A stretch of DNA of 64,000 nt from Lactarius indigo (GCA_025766275.1 JAFKAC010000031.1:310001-374000), one strand, 5' to 3'; shown: positions 1 to 13,388, counted from the first letter of the stretch. Notes: generated by a model from the sequence alone, not told the origin. Numbers and translations are program-made.

Positions 1-1007
1 GAATGGGCTGAAACACTCACGACTGAGTCTAACGAGACGAGGACGATAGACGAAAACTTCGCGGAGACCGGATTTACGGAATCCAAATGGGGTGCCCTCG
101 ACTTGCAGTCTGGTCTAGCTGAGAGAACCCCGAAAGGATAATGAGGGAACGACGACACGGCGGCGCAGATATTGTCTTGCAGAGTCGGTGGTAGTCAATA
201 GTCAAAATACATAAACATACTCAACTCGGGCCTATAAACAGGAAGAACTGACACAGATAAAATAGGGAATGGGGACGTGGCAACTTTGAACAGAGATAGA
301 GACAGGCGACATATGGGATCTACGAGAGATTTAATGGGAGCACTGAGGTGAGCAAAGGAAAAAGATACCATAGGTCAGTCTAGTACTTGCGGTCGAGAAC
401 GCGTGCACTTCAGATTCGGTGTTAGAACAGGAGCGTAAGAGAGGTTGTTAGAAATGGTAGCAGGAACACAGTGACAGGTCAAAGAGGTTGGGGGAGATCA
501 AAAGGTACGAGTCGATGATGGTAGAGACCAGGGTTTGACCAAGAGTCAAGTGCGTGGCTTGCGATGAGTGCACTGGCAATTGCTTACGGCACGATACAAC
601 GCTGTATATCACCCGCCCCTTTCATGAGTTGACCTCGTCCTCTCGAAATGTCGATTTGACTGGGTCACTGTCCCTGGTCCACCTCCTGCTCATCGAGTTG
701 GTGGTATCATTGATGCCAATTCCGGGCCTGTTGGTGTATATGTGGGCTGTGACAGACGCCCACAGTCGTGTGAGAATGCAGGCTGTGTTTCCTTGTATGT
801 CCTGCTACGCCTCTATCCTTACCTCTATCTGCTGCGGGTCTCAAGGGTGAGGTTATATTTTCACAACAGTGCGACTAATACCCAAAACCCGGTCGTCATA
901 GTGGGACCCGTTTGTGTGACTAGCGTCTTTCTTTCGCCGCGGTCTCCGATCCTCCGATACCTCAACTTGTCGCCTCACTTTACATTCCGATCCTCGAGCG
1001 TTTAAGC
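1..1007. other. No gene recognised (left flank)
   Basis: About 1 kb before the first CHAT copy. Short open frames exist on both strands but none shows a recognisable domain, a plausible intron pattern or homology to anything else in the window. It probably holds the promoter and 5' leader of the TPR-CHAT gene that starts at 1008. I see no TATA box that I would defend. Confidence 0.5.
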
Positions 1008-4000
1008 ATGGCCGAGGTACTAGGTATGTCCCAGATACTTTACCGCGTACCAACTCTGTCTCAACTAATTGTTTACAGGATCCATCCACGAAATCGATTC
1101 CTCGATCACACGTTTTCAACAACTTCTTGCTATATCACCTCAACCTGATTCCCGTCACCTTTTCTCTGTTCTCGGTCTGGCTATGGCTCAACTCAAGCGA
1201 TACATGCTGTCAAATCAAAAGGAAGATCTCGACAGATCAATTTTTCATTTCATGCAATCAATGCTCCTTCCACATCATTTGTGGCTAGAACACGGTCTAT
1301 TGTTCCTTCAAGCTCAGTTCTTCCTCGCCTCCTGCACTATTCAAGCGCTTGGAAGTGTTCAAGCAATCCCAAGATGCCGTCCTTGCAGCCGAGTTCCTCC
1401 GCCATCTTTTAGATCAGCCTCTCCAAACGTTCGGGTTCCCGCGCCATCAAGCCATCACAATCCTCGTGAATGTGTTGGCATTTCAAGTGGAATTGGAAGC
1501 TAGCAATGCAGGTGCAGAAAATCGAGGAGATGGCAGTCCTCTGCTACGAACTCCTTACCTCAGATGCGTCCGATGGCGACACCACTCGCTCCATCGCTTC
1601 TCATTGCCAAGGCAATTTCATCCAAAATCAGTTCGTGGGTCCTGTCTCAAACATTGAACCTAAATCAAACTATCAAGTGCCTGCGACTGGCGAGGGTACA
1701 AAAACCGGACCTGCAAGTTGCCCACACCGCCCTTGCCCTTTGTCTCGGTATTCGCTATGTTATGACGTTTGTAGACGATGATTACGAGGAAGCTGCATCC
1801 ATCTTGGACGAAAGTATTCACTTCCAGTTCCCTCAGTTCCCTCGGGGTCAGCCGGGATGAATTCGAAGCCGGACTTCAATTCCTCGTGGCAGGAATGGCG
1901 GTGCACCGATCGAGGACTCACCAGACCCCAGAGTATTCAGAGGAGGCGCTATATCGTGCTCGTGCATTTCTCGCCTCACCTTCTGTCAAATCGCCAGTCT
2001 CATCCTGCTGTCGCTTATTAATCTGGAAGACATAGCGAAGCAACGTTTTCGTTATTTCGGTCACATCGAAGGTCTCGAAGCATCGTCCAGCAATTCGCAG
2101 TTATCTCGGCCAGTATCCCTTCTAGCGTCTCAAGGAGGCGATCTGGAAATCAGCCCGCTACTTAAGACGATGGAGCTCCTTGGTGAACTTCGCTCTGGGG
2201 TACGCAATAACGACATAACGAAGATCGACGAAGCTCTTGAAAAAGGCCGAATCATACTTGCCTCATCCGCTTCAAGGCACCCGCTTACGTCATACCTTAT
2301 CGAATTCTTCGGCTCCTTCCTCTTTGAAGCATTCAAGCGCACCAATAAGATCGAGTACCTTAATGAGTCGACTAATACATACCGTCAAGCAAGCAGCCAT
2401 GTTTTCGAGCATCAGTCAATGCAGTTCCGGCGCTTCCCGACTACTTCGTCAGCTTTCACTGGCTTTGGCTACGCGCTCTGCGTACTTTCCGGATCACCAT
2501 ATGCAAGACATTGATGAAGGGTTTAGACTATTCTCCTTGTGTGTCAACGACGGACTTGTGGCCCCTCCAGATCGGTTCCAGGTCTGCGTACCAGTGGGCA
2601 TCTTTTGCGCGGGGTTTCCGACGGACTTTCGAGTCCGTCTCCACGGCATACGAGAGCGCTATGGTATTGATGCAAGACACCCTACTTTTTGCACCGACTT
2701 TACAGCTACAGCACGCCACTCTCGTCAAGTTGCCCGACGAGTCTCATAGGATGCCGCTGGACTATGCCTCGTATTGGATCAACCTGCATCAACTCGGGCA
2801 AGCAATCCAGACTCTTGAAAGAGGGAGAGCCTTACTTTGGTCCCAGATGAGTCACTTTCGTACTTCGGTCGATCAACTTCTCGAAGTAGACCCAGATTTG
2901 GCATATAAGTTTGCAGCGGTGAACCGAGATCCTTGAGGAGCTTACCAAGTCCATTCCACCGTGCCACAAATTAAGCAGTCGATGATGGTGCAACTGACGA
3001 CCTCAGGGCAGGTGGACCCATTCGGTCGTCTTCTGTTAAAGCAACGTAGGCTTTTGAAGGAACGCGACAATCCTCATTTCCCAAATTCAGGCATTTCCGG
3101 GTTTCCACGGCTTCCTGGAATCACCGCTGTTCGACACACTCCGTTCTGCCGCCTCGTCTGGTCCTGTCATTATCATAAACCACTCCAGTTGGCGCTCCGA
3201 CATTCTGGTCCTTCACAACGCGTCTCCCTCCATCATCACAACCCCTCATGACTTCTACGATCGTGCGAGAGGATTAAAGGACAAGCTATCGGACTCGCGA
3301 CACAAATATGGGCTCAGTTCAAGGGAATACGATGAAACACTTGCCTCTGTTCTCGCGGAGCTCTACGAGCTCGTTGGCAAAGCCTGTTATCAACCGACTC
3401 CTGTCAGCTTCAAGTACCAGAACAGTCCCGGATCTGGTGGTGCCCGACATCCGTGTTTTTTTCGCTCCCTCTCCATGCCATGGGTCCGATTCCAACTGAT
3501 GACAGGCGAGAAGCGCTATTTCTTAGACCTCTACATCTGCTCCTATACCCCAACGCTGTCCGCACTCATCCGATCTCGTGACCGAGGTCCTAGTCCGCAG
3601 TCTCTGGGCCGGCCCTCCCTACTTCTTGTCGCCCAGCCTGACCTATCTCTTCCGACTGTGGGGGGCGAGATTCAAGTCATTCAGGCTCTCGACGCTGAGG
3701 TGACGGGTCTCATCTCTGAAGCTGCGACACCAGCCGCGGTCATCGATGGCTTCCATCACCACCAATTTGTTCACTTCGCGTGTCATGGTACACTGGAGGC
3801 AGGAGAAACCATTCGATGCCGGATTCGAGCTTCACGGAGGTGAGCGCCTCACGCTCCTCGAAATCGTGCGCTCGGATCTGCCCACTGCCGAATTCGCATT
3901 TCTGTCTGCGTGTCACACAGCTGAAGTGACCTGGAGGGAGCCTTGCTGATGAGGTACTACACCTCGCTGCGGCGGTGCAGTACTGCGGGTTCAAGAGTGT

Positions 4001-4211
4001 GATTGGGACTATGTGGGCGATGGTGGACGAAGATGGACGGGACCTGGCGAAACACTTTTACAAGGCATTGTTCTCTACATCGAGACGAACGGAGGGGATA
4101 CCGTATCATGAAAGGTCTGCGAAAGCGCTCCAGTTTGCGGTGAAGAAGCTGCGGAGGAAGAGACATATCTCCCTGGAGAGATGGGTGAATTTCGTTCATT
4201 ACGGCGCATGA
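1008..4211 (+). pseudogene. TPR-CHAT protein, decayed copy 1
   Basis: A degraded relative of the intact TPR-CHAT gene at 13389-16567. A short first exon (ATG at 1008) is followed by a 55-nt intron (1024-1078, GTATGT..TTTACAG) and then by sequence matching the family from its conserved S-I-H-E-I-D start to the terminal F-V-H-Y-G-A. Reading frames change repeatedly, near 1345, 1500, 1590, 1830, 2040, 2430, 2510, 2930, 3070, 3470, 3830 and 3945, with no usable introns at those points. The C-terminal CHAT part still shows the H-F-A-C-H-G and L-S-A-C-H-T-A motifs (about 3770-3930) but in different frames. Seen: homology and frame breaks. Inferred: a dead gene. The density of breaks is higher than in neighbouring genes, so sequence error alone is an unlikely explanation. 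Confidence 0.8.
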
Positions 4212-5285
4212 ACGGGGATTATCTGAGTTAGTTCGGATACGGCTTTCGTGCTTATTACCTGTCCACGCCAGCGCGTGGTGCGCTCATCGTCGTTCTCAAT
4301 ACCGGTCTCAGTATACTCGTCTTTGGAGTATTTTCTCTCGTTTACAAACCTTTTGTGCTTGGACTTTTATCTCGTATTACTTTTACTCCCGCTTCCCTCC
4401 TTTGTTGCTTACACTTCCTCTCCCATGATGCCTCTACTATTTCCCTTGCCAAATTACGTTCGATGCTAGTTCTTGTGTTTTGGGGATTACCCTGGGTGAT
4501 GTAACACTATAAGGCTGAGCTCGATTATGTACGATATAATCATCAACTGCCGGAACCATTGTGTACCATCACCGTCGACATGAGCTTGTTCTTTGGTACA
4601 CATGGCAGCTTGGGTAAACCATTACAAGAGCTGAGAATTGAATATCGTTCGGATCTGTTGCGCCGGGGTCCAGAGTACTAGTAGTCGTTAGTTAAACTTA
4701 GTTTTGGATGAGGTGCAGATCCCGCAGATCCCGAGATGTTGTACAGCGGCGGCAATTGACGCCTGGCGTGGTGGTATATTACAAACAAGATGCCCAAGTC
4801 CAGTGCAAACCAACACAACGGGCGCCCCCCCCATCTCGCCACGCGCGGAAACGGAGGGCATCCACAGCCTGAGGCACTCCACCGCCCAGCTACGCATTCT
4901 CTTTCCCTGGTACGTACCTGCCCGGTTCAGACCCAACCCAATCTCATGCATGAGTTTGAATGCTAGCACGTCGTTCTCCACTGTCCGTTAAACTCCGTTT
5001 CTCATTACTCCGCGCCACAAATATCTTATGCTTACCGCTGAATTCCGCCCATTGACCGAGATTTTGGAGGTCGTTGGATATCCCATGGACACTATAACTT
5101 TGAAGGCTCCGACTGTTTGGTTTGCAAGTTAGATTGTGCTTACGGCAGGGCTTACGGAGCTGGATAGCTGCCACGCTGAGGCTGGCACTCAGGCTGGTAG
5201 TCGAATTAGATATTATCCGCCATTGATGCCTTCGTTTAGGGTCATTCCTGTCGATTACAGTCTGACTGTCGTATGAACGATAACG
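4212..5285. other. Intergenic, nothing recognised
   Basis: Spacer between the decayed CHAT copy and the PL14 gene. It is T-rich just after 4212 (likely old 3' UTR) and has no gene-like structure that I can support on either strand. Confidence 0.5.
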
Positions 5286-6712
5286 ATGTTCACGACCGCA
5301 CGGAGTGGCCTCTCGGCAATCCCACTGGCAGCGCTCGTATGTTTGACAATGTTTAGCGGTTCGACCTCCGGCGTCTCTCCCCAATCCGGCGCTCAATCCG
5401 GCGCTCAGAGCGCTAGTGAGGTCACAATGGAGCAAATCGGGACCACCACCTTTATAGAACCCACTAGCGGTGACGCACCCGACGAGACTCCAAGTTCCTC
5501 GAAGTGGACCTCACCGACCTTCTTTTCCGATCTTTCGGCCTTTAAAGTCACCCGCTTCTCATCTGGGAAGCAAAATCTAGAGGTCGTCGCAGGTGTCACT
5601 CCCGATGCGGAAAATACAGCACTCGCAGACGACCCATCCTACGTGGACAAACGCATCTACAATGCTTCAGGTCTTCTACCCTAAGGGTTCTATCAACCCC
5701 GGGCAAAGGCCACAAGGCGGCTCCCAGTTCTACGCTGCACCCCTTGACCTCCGGAATGCACGTAGCGTCACGCTTGCGTACAGCGTCTTCTTCCCGAGCG
5801 ATTTTGAATGGGTCAAGGGCGGCAAACTACCGGGGCTCTACGGCGGACGTACGGGATGTTCTGGTGGAGATGCTGCAGATGACTGCTTCAGTACGCGCCT
5901 AATGTGGCGCGCACGGGGTGCAGGCGAACTCTATCTCGTACGCCCGCAACCGTCCTTTCCTGGGCTGTGCTAGATAGGGCTCACTCTTCCACGCATAGTA
6001 CGCGCCGAAGGATCGGCAGACTCCTTCTTTGTGCAATACACCGCCGTTGTCGGTATGCAAGCAGGCTTACGGGACTCTCCATTGGCCGCGGATCGTTTCG
6101 ATTTGCATTGGGATCGTGGACGCACCTCCGCCAAACAGTGGTGCTTAACACGCCTGGATATCAGGACGGTGGATTTCTCCTTGAGGTAAACGGTAGGGTC
6201 GCACTCGACCTCTCCGACGTATTTTATCGCGATGTACAAAAGTCGTCCACCACCCCTCAGGACCCTGACGCTGGGCTTGCGCCCTCTGTACCCGATCCCA
6301 CTGCACCGCCAGATGTCGGGGACGGGTTGTTAGGACCGATATTAGGTGGTCTTCTGGGAGAACTCGTCCTAGAGGATGACGGGACCCAAGTGCGTGCTTC
6401 GGCGGCCCAAAAACAGTCATCGGATGTCATCAATTCCGCCATGGCGGCTGATTCGCCGGCTCTTGCTGACCGACGTGCGGATGTTGTCCCACATGCCGTT
6501 CGCGAAGACGACGAACCAATTGGGTTCAAGGGGGTATTCTTCAGGTATGTACTCCTCAGGATCTACTACGCACCGTGGCCAGGCTACTAAATCCTCCTAC
6601 GCTTTGGGCCTTCAGCACCTTCTTTGGAGGACACGACAAGGAGTGGGCAACGCCAAAGGACCAGTTTGTTTGGTTCAAGAATTTTGAACTCAGTATCAAT
6701 GAACTGGAGTAG
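5286..6712 (+). CDS. Secreted polysaccharide lyase family 14 protein, frame broken twice
   Basis: Three exons: 5286-5937, 5999-6544 and 6616-6712, with introns of 61 and 71 nt (GTACGC..ATAG and GTATGT..TTCAG). The ATG at 5286 opens a hydrophobic signal peptide of about 30 residues. The rest fits fungal PL14 enzymes (alginate/glucuronan lyase-like): the S-V-F-F-P-S-D-F-E-W-V-K-G-G-K-L-P-G-L-Y-G-G block (about 5780-5850), R-Q-T-V near 6135, and F-F-S-T-F-F-G-G-H-D across the second intron. Expected role: beta-elimination of uronate polymers outside the cell; the substrate cannot be told from sequence. Two single-base frame shifts, near 5638 and near 6071, break the protein. Neither can be resolved by an intron. 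Either the gene is newly inactivated or the sequence has two extra bases. The family call is firm, the functional state is not. Confidence 0.75.
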
Positions 6713-9274
6713 CACCTACCTAGCTGAATCTAGTTCTTTCTGTTATCATGAATCCACGTCTTTTCAATTTATGAGCGCTATGAGCCACTGTACCCCTAAC
6801 CAGAAATTAAGAGTTTTCAATTATGTCAGCAACAAAACGAAACGTGGATTCCAGACCCGAAACCACCACCACCTGCTGTCTCGTCCAGGGTCATCCGGTC
6901 ATGACTCGGATCCTGTCCCTAATCCCAGCAAGCTAATTTGTACGATGTTTCCTCACGACTACCTCTCAATACCAGGGAAATCCTCGTCGTACACCCGACT
7001 CGAATGAAGTGGCAACAAATTGCACAATTGAATCTTGACTCCGTTAATCACATTACTACAACCTAGTTTCTCTTATGTGAATCAACCGACCACCGAAACT
7101 AATCAGAAACGTCCTCCTTTCTTCCTCATTTCTCGACCAGTTTTACGAATAGAACGTGAGCTTACCCGTCCGAGGCATGTCTCAAGTCGCGAGATGTGAA
7201 CTTCACCCCTACTAGCACTTGGGGGTGCAAGGGCCCTTGTTTGTAACCTCTAACCTCTAGAATGTGGCGCACCGTACGTACGTAGGTCTTGCACAGTTTC
7301 CATGAAACAATTTCTCTGGCCCCACTGCAGCCGGTACGTGCCGTAACTGCCTCTGGACCTGCTCATACTAACCTATCCAATCAATCACAATATGAGGCGA
7401 CATATCAAATAATGCCGTTGAAGGCCAAGGCCTATCTTGGTGACACTTTTTCCCTGCCATACACAGACCATGGCGAAACCCACGACGAAGAGTGACACGA
7501 ATTACGGCGCTGGAACAGAAGTCACATAACTGAGTAGGGACTTGAGACGGAGATCGTCGTGCCACCAACGTGCGCTACCATGCAGTCCGCGGGGTGCATT
7601 TGTTCGTGGAGCGGCGACGTCGCCACTGTGGTCTTGTACCGACGACAGCAACCAAGGGCAATGGGCTCTAGCAAGCACTGGTTTCTGTAGGTGATGCGAT
7701 ATGTCAGCCTTATTCTTCTTGCCAAGATGGGCGTAGCTAGCTATCCGATCTTAGCGGGACCTGTCCCAGCCCGATCGTAGTCACGCAGGTTCCACTGGCC
7801 CAAGGGTGAACACGGCATGTTTCTAGTCGAAGTTTCCCAACTTCAATGCCACTTCGACTCTCAATTCGAGGATTTCGGTGTCAATATGGTGTTTTTCTGA
7901 TTCCGGACTGTGTTCTTGAACGTACGAAAGCCGCCTAGTCACTCGTAGAGATCTCCCTGGCCTATCAACTCGTAGTCTCTCCTCCTGCATCTCTTCTGGA
8001 AAATCCTTTCGGGTTTCTGGCAGTATTTGTTCTTCTGCCCTACATCCAACGGCGGTTATCTTGCACTTGGTGAACCGTGTACTTACCCAACCATCTTCGT
8101 TGCTGCCGGCATATGTAAGTTAAGTACTTCAGACTATCTGGGTTACATGACCTTCTCCGGAATTAAGTTCCGAACAATACATCACGTTCGCGTTTGACTT
8201 CCGAGACGGCCGCCACATCCCATCTCCGACTGGAGCTAGTCGTGCAAAGAATTATTACTAAAATAGCGAAGGTAAAAACATGATGAGCTTATAGCCTATC
8301 GGGTGTTCGCTTGCATTTTGTCCGAGGCAGCCACAATAAAAATCGGTCACCGCGGACTCAAAGGATCAAATACTTGCCATAACTGAACGGATCGGGCGAA
8401 GTCCTCTAACATCGGGATAGCGAAGAACATCTGTACGAACACACTTACAGCATCTATTTTCTCACTAGATGTCGACTTAGTAAATGAATAAGAACCAATC
8501 TTTCGGTAAAAAGCAGTTTCCCGGAGCCTGGATTGCTTGGGCTAGCGTGGCACCAGTCTAGCCCCCCTCTCGCGTAACGTGATTGGAAGGGTCATACGTA
8601 CGCAAAAACTAAGAACATGCTGAGGCCCTGGGTTCTTGTTCTATAGCCAAGCATTTTATCTGATTCCACGAACGTGCAGCACACAGAACGAAGCCTACAC
8701 CCACCCAAGTAGACCTGTACGTGCTCCAAGAACCATGTGGTGCCACTCGGGTCGTCACAAGTTGGACTTGCCCGATGCCCCCGTCGACGATTTATGCTTT
8801 AGCAAGTTAAATCAACGGTGCACACAAATAATTACGAGACCCCTGTCTAAAACCTTCTTAGGCCCGATGTTACTCCTTAAAACTCATTCCTATTTTTTAT
8901 ATTGTTACAACTCGGACGAGAAGCGACGACCGGAGGTCGTGCCACTGAAAGGTAGGTGTACCTGACCGCTCTTCTGATCTTTTAGGCACGCCGCTAGCTA
9001 CACTGTTCTACGGTACCAGAAAAAATGACCGTTATGGCCTAATTATACCAGAATAGCGTACCACCGCTGTGCTTTGAGAAGCTCGAGGGGGGGACTGGCA
9101 ATGTGAAACTTCCCGCTCTAGGCGCGTTACATTGAGTCTGCGGACAAAGGGCTGCTTCAGTGCTCCTCTAACACTCACTCCAGTTTCGGTGTCCCACCGG
9201 CTTTGATTGGCACCGAGCGCATCACCCTCGTAAATCGTAATCTCTGGCTGGTTCTTCGGTGATTGAGCAAAACT
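6713..9274. other. Long gene-poor stretch
   Basis: About 2.5 kb between PL14 and the hydrophobin promoter. I find no open frame with domain content, no exon chain, no tRNA and no terminal repeats. The short open frames near 6624-7007, 7289-7495 and 8636-8965 have no recognisable features. The last few hundred bases presumably carry hydrophobin regulation. Confidence 0.45.
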
Positions 9275-9281
9275 TATAAAA
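9275..9281 (+). promoter_or_regulatory. TATA box of hydrophobin gene
   Basis: TATAAAA lies 84-90 bp upstream of the hydrophobin ATG, a usual spacing for a strongly expressed fungal gene. Confidence 0.6.
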
Positions 9282-9364
9282 GGGAGGCCACTTTGCCCTC
9301 AGGATTCTCCAGCTTTCCGCTATAACAAGCGACTTGAAGCTTTACAATTACCACAGTACCGACA

Positions 9365-9861
9365 ATGATGTTCCCAAAGTCCCTTGTCTCCTTCGTCGCC
9401 GCTATGGCCTTGGCTGGCGGCATCGCTGTCTCTGCCAACCCGTTGCCGGAGGTGTTGGCCAGAGGTGACACTACCTATCCCCCTCCTCCCGTTCCTACCG
9501 TTAGCCAATGCAACACGGGACCTGTGCAATGCTGCAACACGTTCACTTCCACGAGCAACCCGCTCACGGCTCTTCTCTCCGGCCTCCTCCCCATAGGCGC
9601 GATCATCGACCCCAACCTCGGCGTTGGGTTGGGTTGTCTTCCTATCCTCAGCAGCATTCAGTGGTATGATTGCCCTTCTCATTCCTGTTAATCGCCGGGA
9701 ATTTGACATGCTGCGACAGCGCCAATGCCCCTGTTTGTTGCAATGGCATCTCCCAGAGTCTGTCTTTTCTCCTAACGGTAGTTGGTACTCGCTAACCCCA
9801 AAAATGATGTTCAGGTGGCCTTATTAACGTTGGCTGTTCCCCGATCAACCTCGGGCTGTAG
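9365..9861 (+). CDS. Class I hydrophobin
   Basis: Exons 9365-9663, 9720-9757 and 9815-9861 are joined by introns of 56 nt (GTATGA..GACAG) and 57 nt (GTCTGT..TTCAG) and give a 127-residue protein. A signal peptide covers about residues 1-24. All eight hydrophobin cysteines are present in the order C-CC-C-C-CC-C: the first three in exon 1 (Q-C-N-T-G-P-V-Q-C-C), the fourth in L-G-C-L-P, the fifth formed across intron 1, the CC pair in exon 2 (V-C-C-N-G), and the last in V-G-C-S-P-I-N-L. The spacing and the G-C-S-P-I-N-L end are typical of class I. Such proteins self-assemble into an amphipathic layer on aerial hyphae and spores. The reading frame is intact. A second ATG follows at 9368 and could be used instead. 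Confidence 0.93.
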
Positions 9862-10858
9862 TCGGCGCTCGGTACTTACTGGTGAACGAGTCTAGAGTGG
9901 TTGTCCTAGCTGCGAGCCTGATTGAATGGCGGAGGCGGAGAGTGTAGTTGGATGAATACTCTTGATACAATCACTGGTTTCTGCGTCTACATAAAGTCTA
10001 TAAAATGTTGCGATGGGTGGGGACGTTTATACATGCTACTTGCTGAGACCCGTCAAACCCGAGTTTGTCCTCAGATTGTTCTCTGTCAGCGGACTCCAAA
10101 TTGGCAATCAACTGGTCCAACTGCATATGAAAGGTAGAACAGTGTACCAACTGCAAGGAAACACTTCAAGAAATATGGAGTGCATTGTCGACCGTGATGG
10201 ATTTCAGAGGGAAAGGAGGAACCGACATTATGGCCTGGGGGTCAGAAACGAATAACCCTTATCAGGCAGAAATATACCATTGTGGGAAGAAACTTTCCTG
10301 AGTTTTCACATTCTAGACTGAACGCGCTTAGGGTCGAATATGCGCAACGCTCTTTCGCACTAAGTTAGTGTTTCTACGATACTTGCCTGGGCAGCACCTC
10401 ATACACTATTCTCAGATACTGGATTCCTCAAGGTATTAGGAGTTGCTTGGGGATATCCGGGGTCCCCATTCTAAGTGATGGTGAGTTGCCAGTGCATCGG
10501 ATACAATTGAAAACCAGGTATATTAGACCGACCTTGTTGAGTGAAGAAAACCTGACCTACTTCTCGCATTCAGTTCTTAACTTCTGAGACTTAACTGACG
10601 TGGATTGAGAGATTCCCCGCTTTCTACTCTGGCCCGAGGCACCAAGATGAGCCGTGCCGTACTAGCACCGCAACGCATCAGCAAATCCAAACGATTCTTC
10701 CTGCGATGATAGCCTTGGCGAATGGGAGTTTGATTCGGTGCAAAGCCTACATTGATGACGCGGCGCTAAAGGACTCGAGCGCGAGGCGACTTGAGCCTTC
10801 AAACCGGACTATGGAGGTGGTGGCAAGGAAGGAGATTATACAAAGAATAGCTAGCACA
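9862..10858. other. Intergenic, nothing recognised
   Basis: Spacer between the 3' end of the hydrophobin and the 3' end of ALG2 (converging genes). No domain-bearing frame or RNA gene was seen; it should contain both 3' UTRs. Confidence 0.5.
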
Positions 10859-12508
10859 TCATGAGGCATAGATGGTTGCCATAAAGTAAGCGAACAATGC
10901 GACGACGACGAACGAACCGAACCACATCGCGGCCGGTACGGGAACCCGCCCCATCTCCGCGGCCTCCACGAGCGCCCTCTCCAATTTACGCCCCATGGCC
11001 TCCATCCCGAAATGCTCGCGCGCCCGCGCCCGGGCACGACCTGCCAACGCGGACCTCTCAGACTGGGGGCAGCTCAGCGATTTCAAGAAGCGCCGCTGCC
11101 CAACTCGCGGCTTCCGGCGCCCGCAGCCATCCCGTTCGTGCGTGTGGTGGGTCGTCAACAATGCTCTCCGTGGGCCCACCGCTGTTGCACGCGAGGACCG
11201 GCAGCCCTGAAGACATAGCTTCAACCGGAACGATGCCGAAGTGTTCGTTTGCGGGCGTGTATAGTAATGCGAGCGTCGTAGGTGCAGACAGGAGTGCGGC
11301 ACGTTGGATAGTGGTAAAATTGAGCAGGAAGAGAACGTCTGGGTCTTTGTGTGTCACGTTGAAAGGGGGTATCGATGTCTTTGAAGAAGGGGGAGTAACG
11401 ATGGTATAGGATAGGGCCGCTGCTTTCGTGCGGTCGATGAGTGAGACGAGGGTCATCATGTTTTCTTCGACCCGGGGATCATAGCCACCACCAATGATAA
11501 GGCGTAGGTTCTGCAGCGAGTTTCGGGTCTCAACTTTCATAAGTCTGTTTTTTGAAAAGCGCGAAGGCGTCAATTGCGAGCGCAACATTCTTCTTTTTCT
11601 CGAAGCGGTTGAACGATAGGACGGTCGGACGGTCTCTGATGGCGACATTAGGTACGGAAAGTGTGCAGAAATATAAACACAGTACGATGAGACCATAACA
11701 ATATCTGTGTCGCTGCTGTCACCCGTCGGCTCGTACGAGAGGAGGTTGATGCCTGGATGTACGACACGTGGTTCTTGCGGGATGCTGGGGAAATAAGCCT
11801 TGAAAACCCGGGAAGTGAAGCTTGAATTGGCAAGGATGACGTCCGCATTTCCTAGTGTTCTTTCAGTACGACTTCTAACGGGCAGGAGGGCGTCGAAACC
11901 CACGAATAGTAATCTCCTCTAGCCAATCCATGGGAACGCGATACTGCTCGTTTGAGAAAGCCACCACGCTTTTGTCATATTTCCCTCCACAAACTCGCCG
12001 TTTGCTAGTAGCTTATCTGGAAAATGACAGTAGAATACGACGCGTTTGTGTGCAAGAAGACGAAGAGCCGGGATGCAAGTGGACAATTGGTCCACAAAAT
12101 ACACATCGTAGTTAGACGCGTTCGAACGTAGGAGGTGATAAGTTAGATGCAGCTGACGAATGTGGGCAAGGAGTATGTGAAACTTTCCCCTGATGTTGTG
12201 CGGGAACGGGGGACGGACGCAATGTACGGTCAAGGTTCCTATGAGTACATCAGGTTCCCCACCTGAAGCAGATTCAGTCTTGTGACCTACCGTCGCGCGT
12301 CTCGTCAAAACAATGAGCGGTGTCATGGTGGGACGTGTATATGTCAACTGTATGACCAAGCTTCTGGAGACCGACAGCAGCGTCGACAACAAGGCGTTCT
12401 GCACCGCCTGAATAGATGGTTAAAGTTAGATCGGAAAAACACCGGGTATATGCGCCTTGCACCTATTCCCAAGTCTGGATGAATGAAGGCTATCCGCAAA
12501 GGCGCCAT
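10859..12508 (-). CDS. ALG2: ALG2 alpha-1,3/1,6-mannosyltransferase
   Basis: GT-B glycosyltransferase of the ER cytosolic face that adds the second and third mannose to the dolichol-linked oligosaccharide. ATG at 12508 ([16 protein letters not shown]) reads into G-G-A-E-R-L across an intron at 12408-12462. Further introns are 12239-12290, 11852-11903 and 11636-11685. Visible family blocks are [35 protein letters not shown] and the donor-binding [11 protein letters not shown], with a C-terminal hydrophobic segment just before the stop. Three one-base frame shifts interrupt it: about 11981-11986 (one G short), 11529-11535 (extra T) and 11063-11070 (extra C in a C-run). ALG2 is normally essential, so these may be sequence errors or mark a nonfunctional allele in a heterokaryon. 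Confidence 0.88.
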
Positions 12509-13388
12509 TTTAGTGTCTTCCGTGTCGTCGAGTCAGCGTACCGACGGTTCGGGGTCTTCGCAAGAGTACAGTGCACAGTACAAATGATGTATGAGTTTGG
12601 AGGACACCTAATTTTGGGTTAGGGGCGTGTAGCCCAGCTCGCACGTGACGCGCCAGCTTCGGATTAGAGGACTCTTGAGAGGACTGCCAACTTGAACGCC
12701 ATCATCTTCGTAACCCATGATCACAATGTTTCTTTTCTGTGATATGGTTGACGCATTCACCCTCTATGGAAAAAATTTTGAAGCAAGTTCCTTCGTCTTT
12801 GGATCACCGGCAGCGGGCGTCACCTGAGAGGGCATCTCCGTCAAGATCTCCGTGCGGGTACCAGTGCATAGGTTGTGGCTCGCCGGAACTTCAATATAGT
12901 TTAAATCCCCGTCTGTAGAACGAGACAGTGCTTCATGCCTCTGCTGCCTCTGACCCGAGGGGATCGACACTTGATCCCAGCTCTGTATGCCACACGACCT
13001 TGTGTGTCAGGGTCGGGTCATTATGACGCTCTCCGGTGCCTACCGATTAGACCGCCGGAGCACCTTTGCACTTACACTTACGCTGAATTCTGCATCCAGT
13101 CGTATTCGATTCCCCCTCCAGTAAACAGAATAAAACATCTAACATCAAGGATAGCTTTATGTACCAGCTATGTGGTGCCTTATGAGCAGACGACTTAGAT
13201 GCCCACCTAACGAGTGTCGCGTGGAACAGTCTCCCGATTTTTTACTCACCATCACACGCAAAACGAATAAATTAGTGACTCAGGAAGCCACCGCAACGAT
13301 TCCCATGATAAATTCTATACATAAATTTTAAATCAAAAGAAAAGAAGGGGGTCTTGTCCAAGAAAACTCTACCGCTCACAGCCCCAGA
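12509..13388. other. Intergenic, nothing recognised
   Basis: Region between the ALG2 start and the 3' end of the intact CHAT gene. It must carry the ALG2 promoter; no other feature can be supported. Confidence 0.5.

Noticed and set aside
554..1005. Open frames at the left end
   Set aside because: Overlapping in several frames, no domain, no splice structure.
5938..5998. A stop codon and apparent frame loss in the PL14 gene
   Set aside because: Fully explained by a 61-nt intron; the joined exons match the family. Only the breaks near 5638 and 6071 remain.
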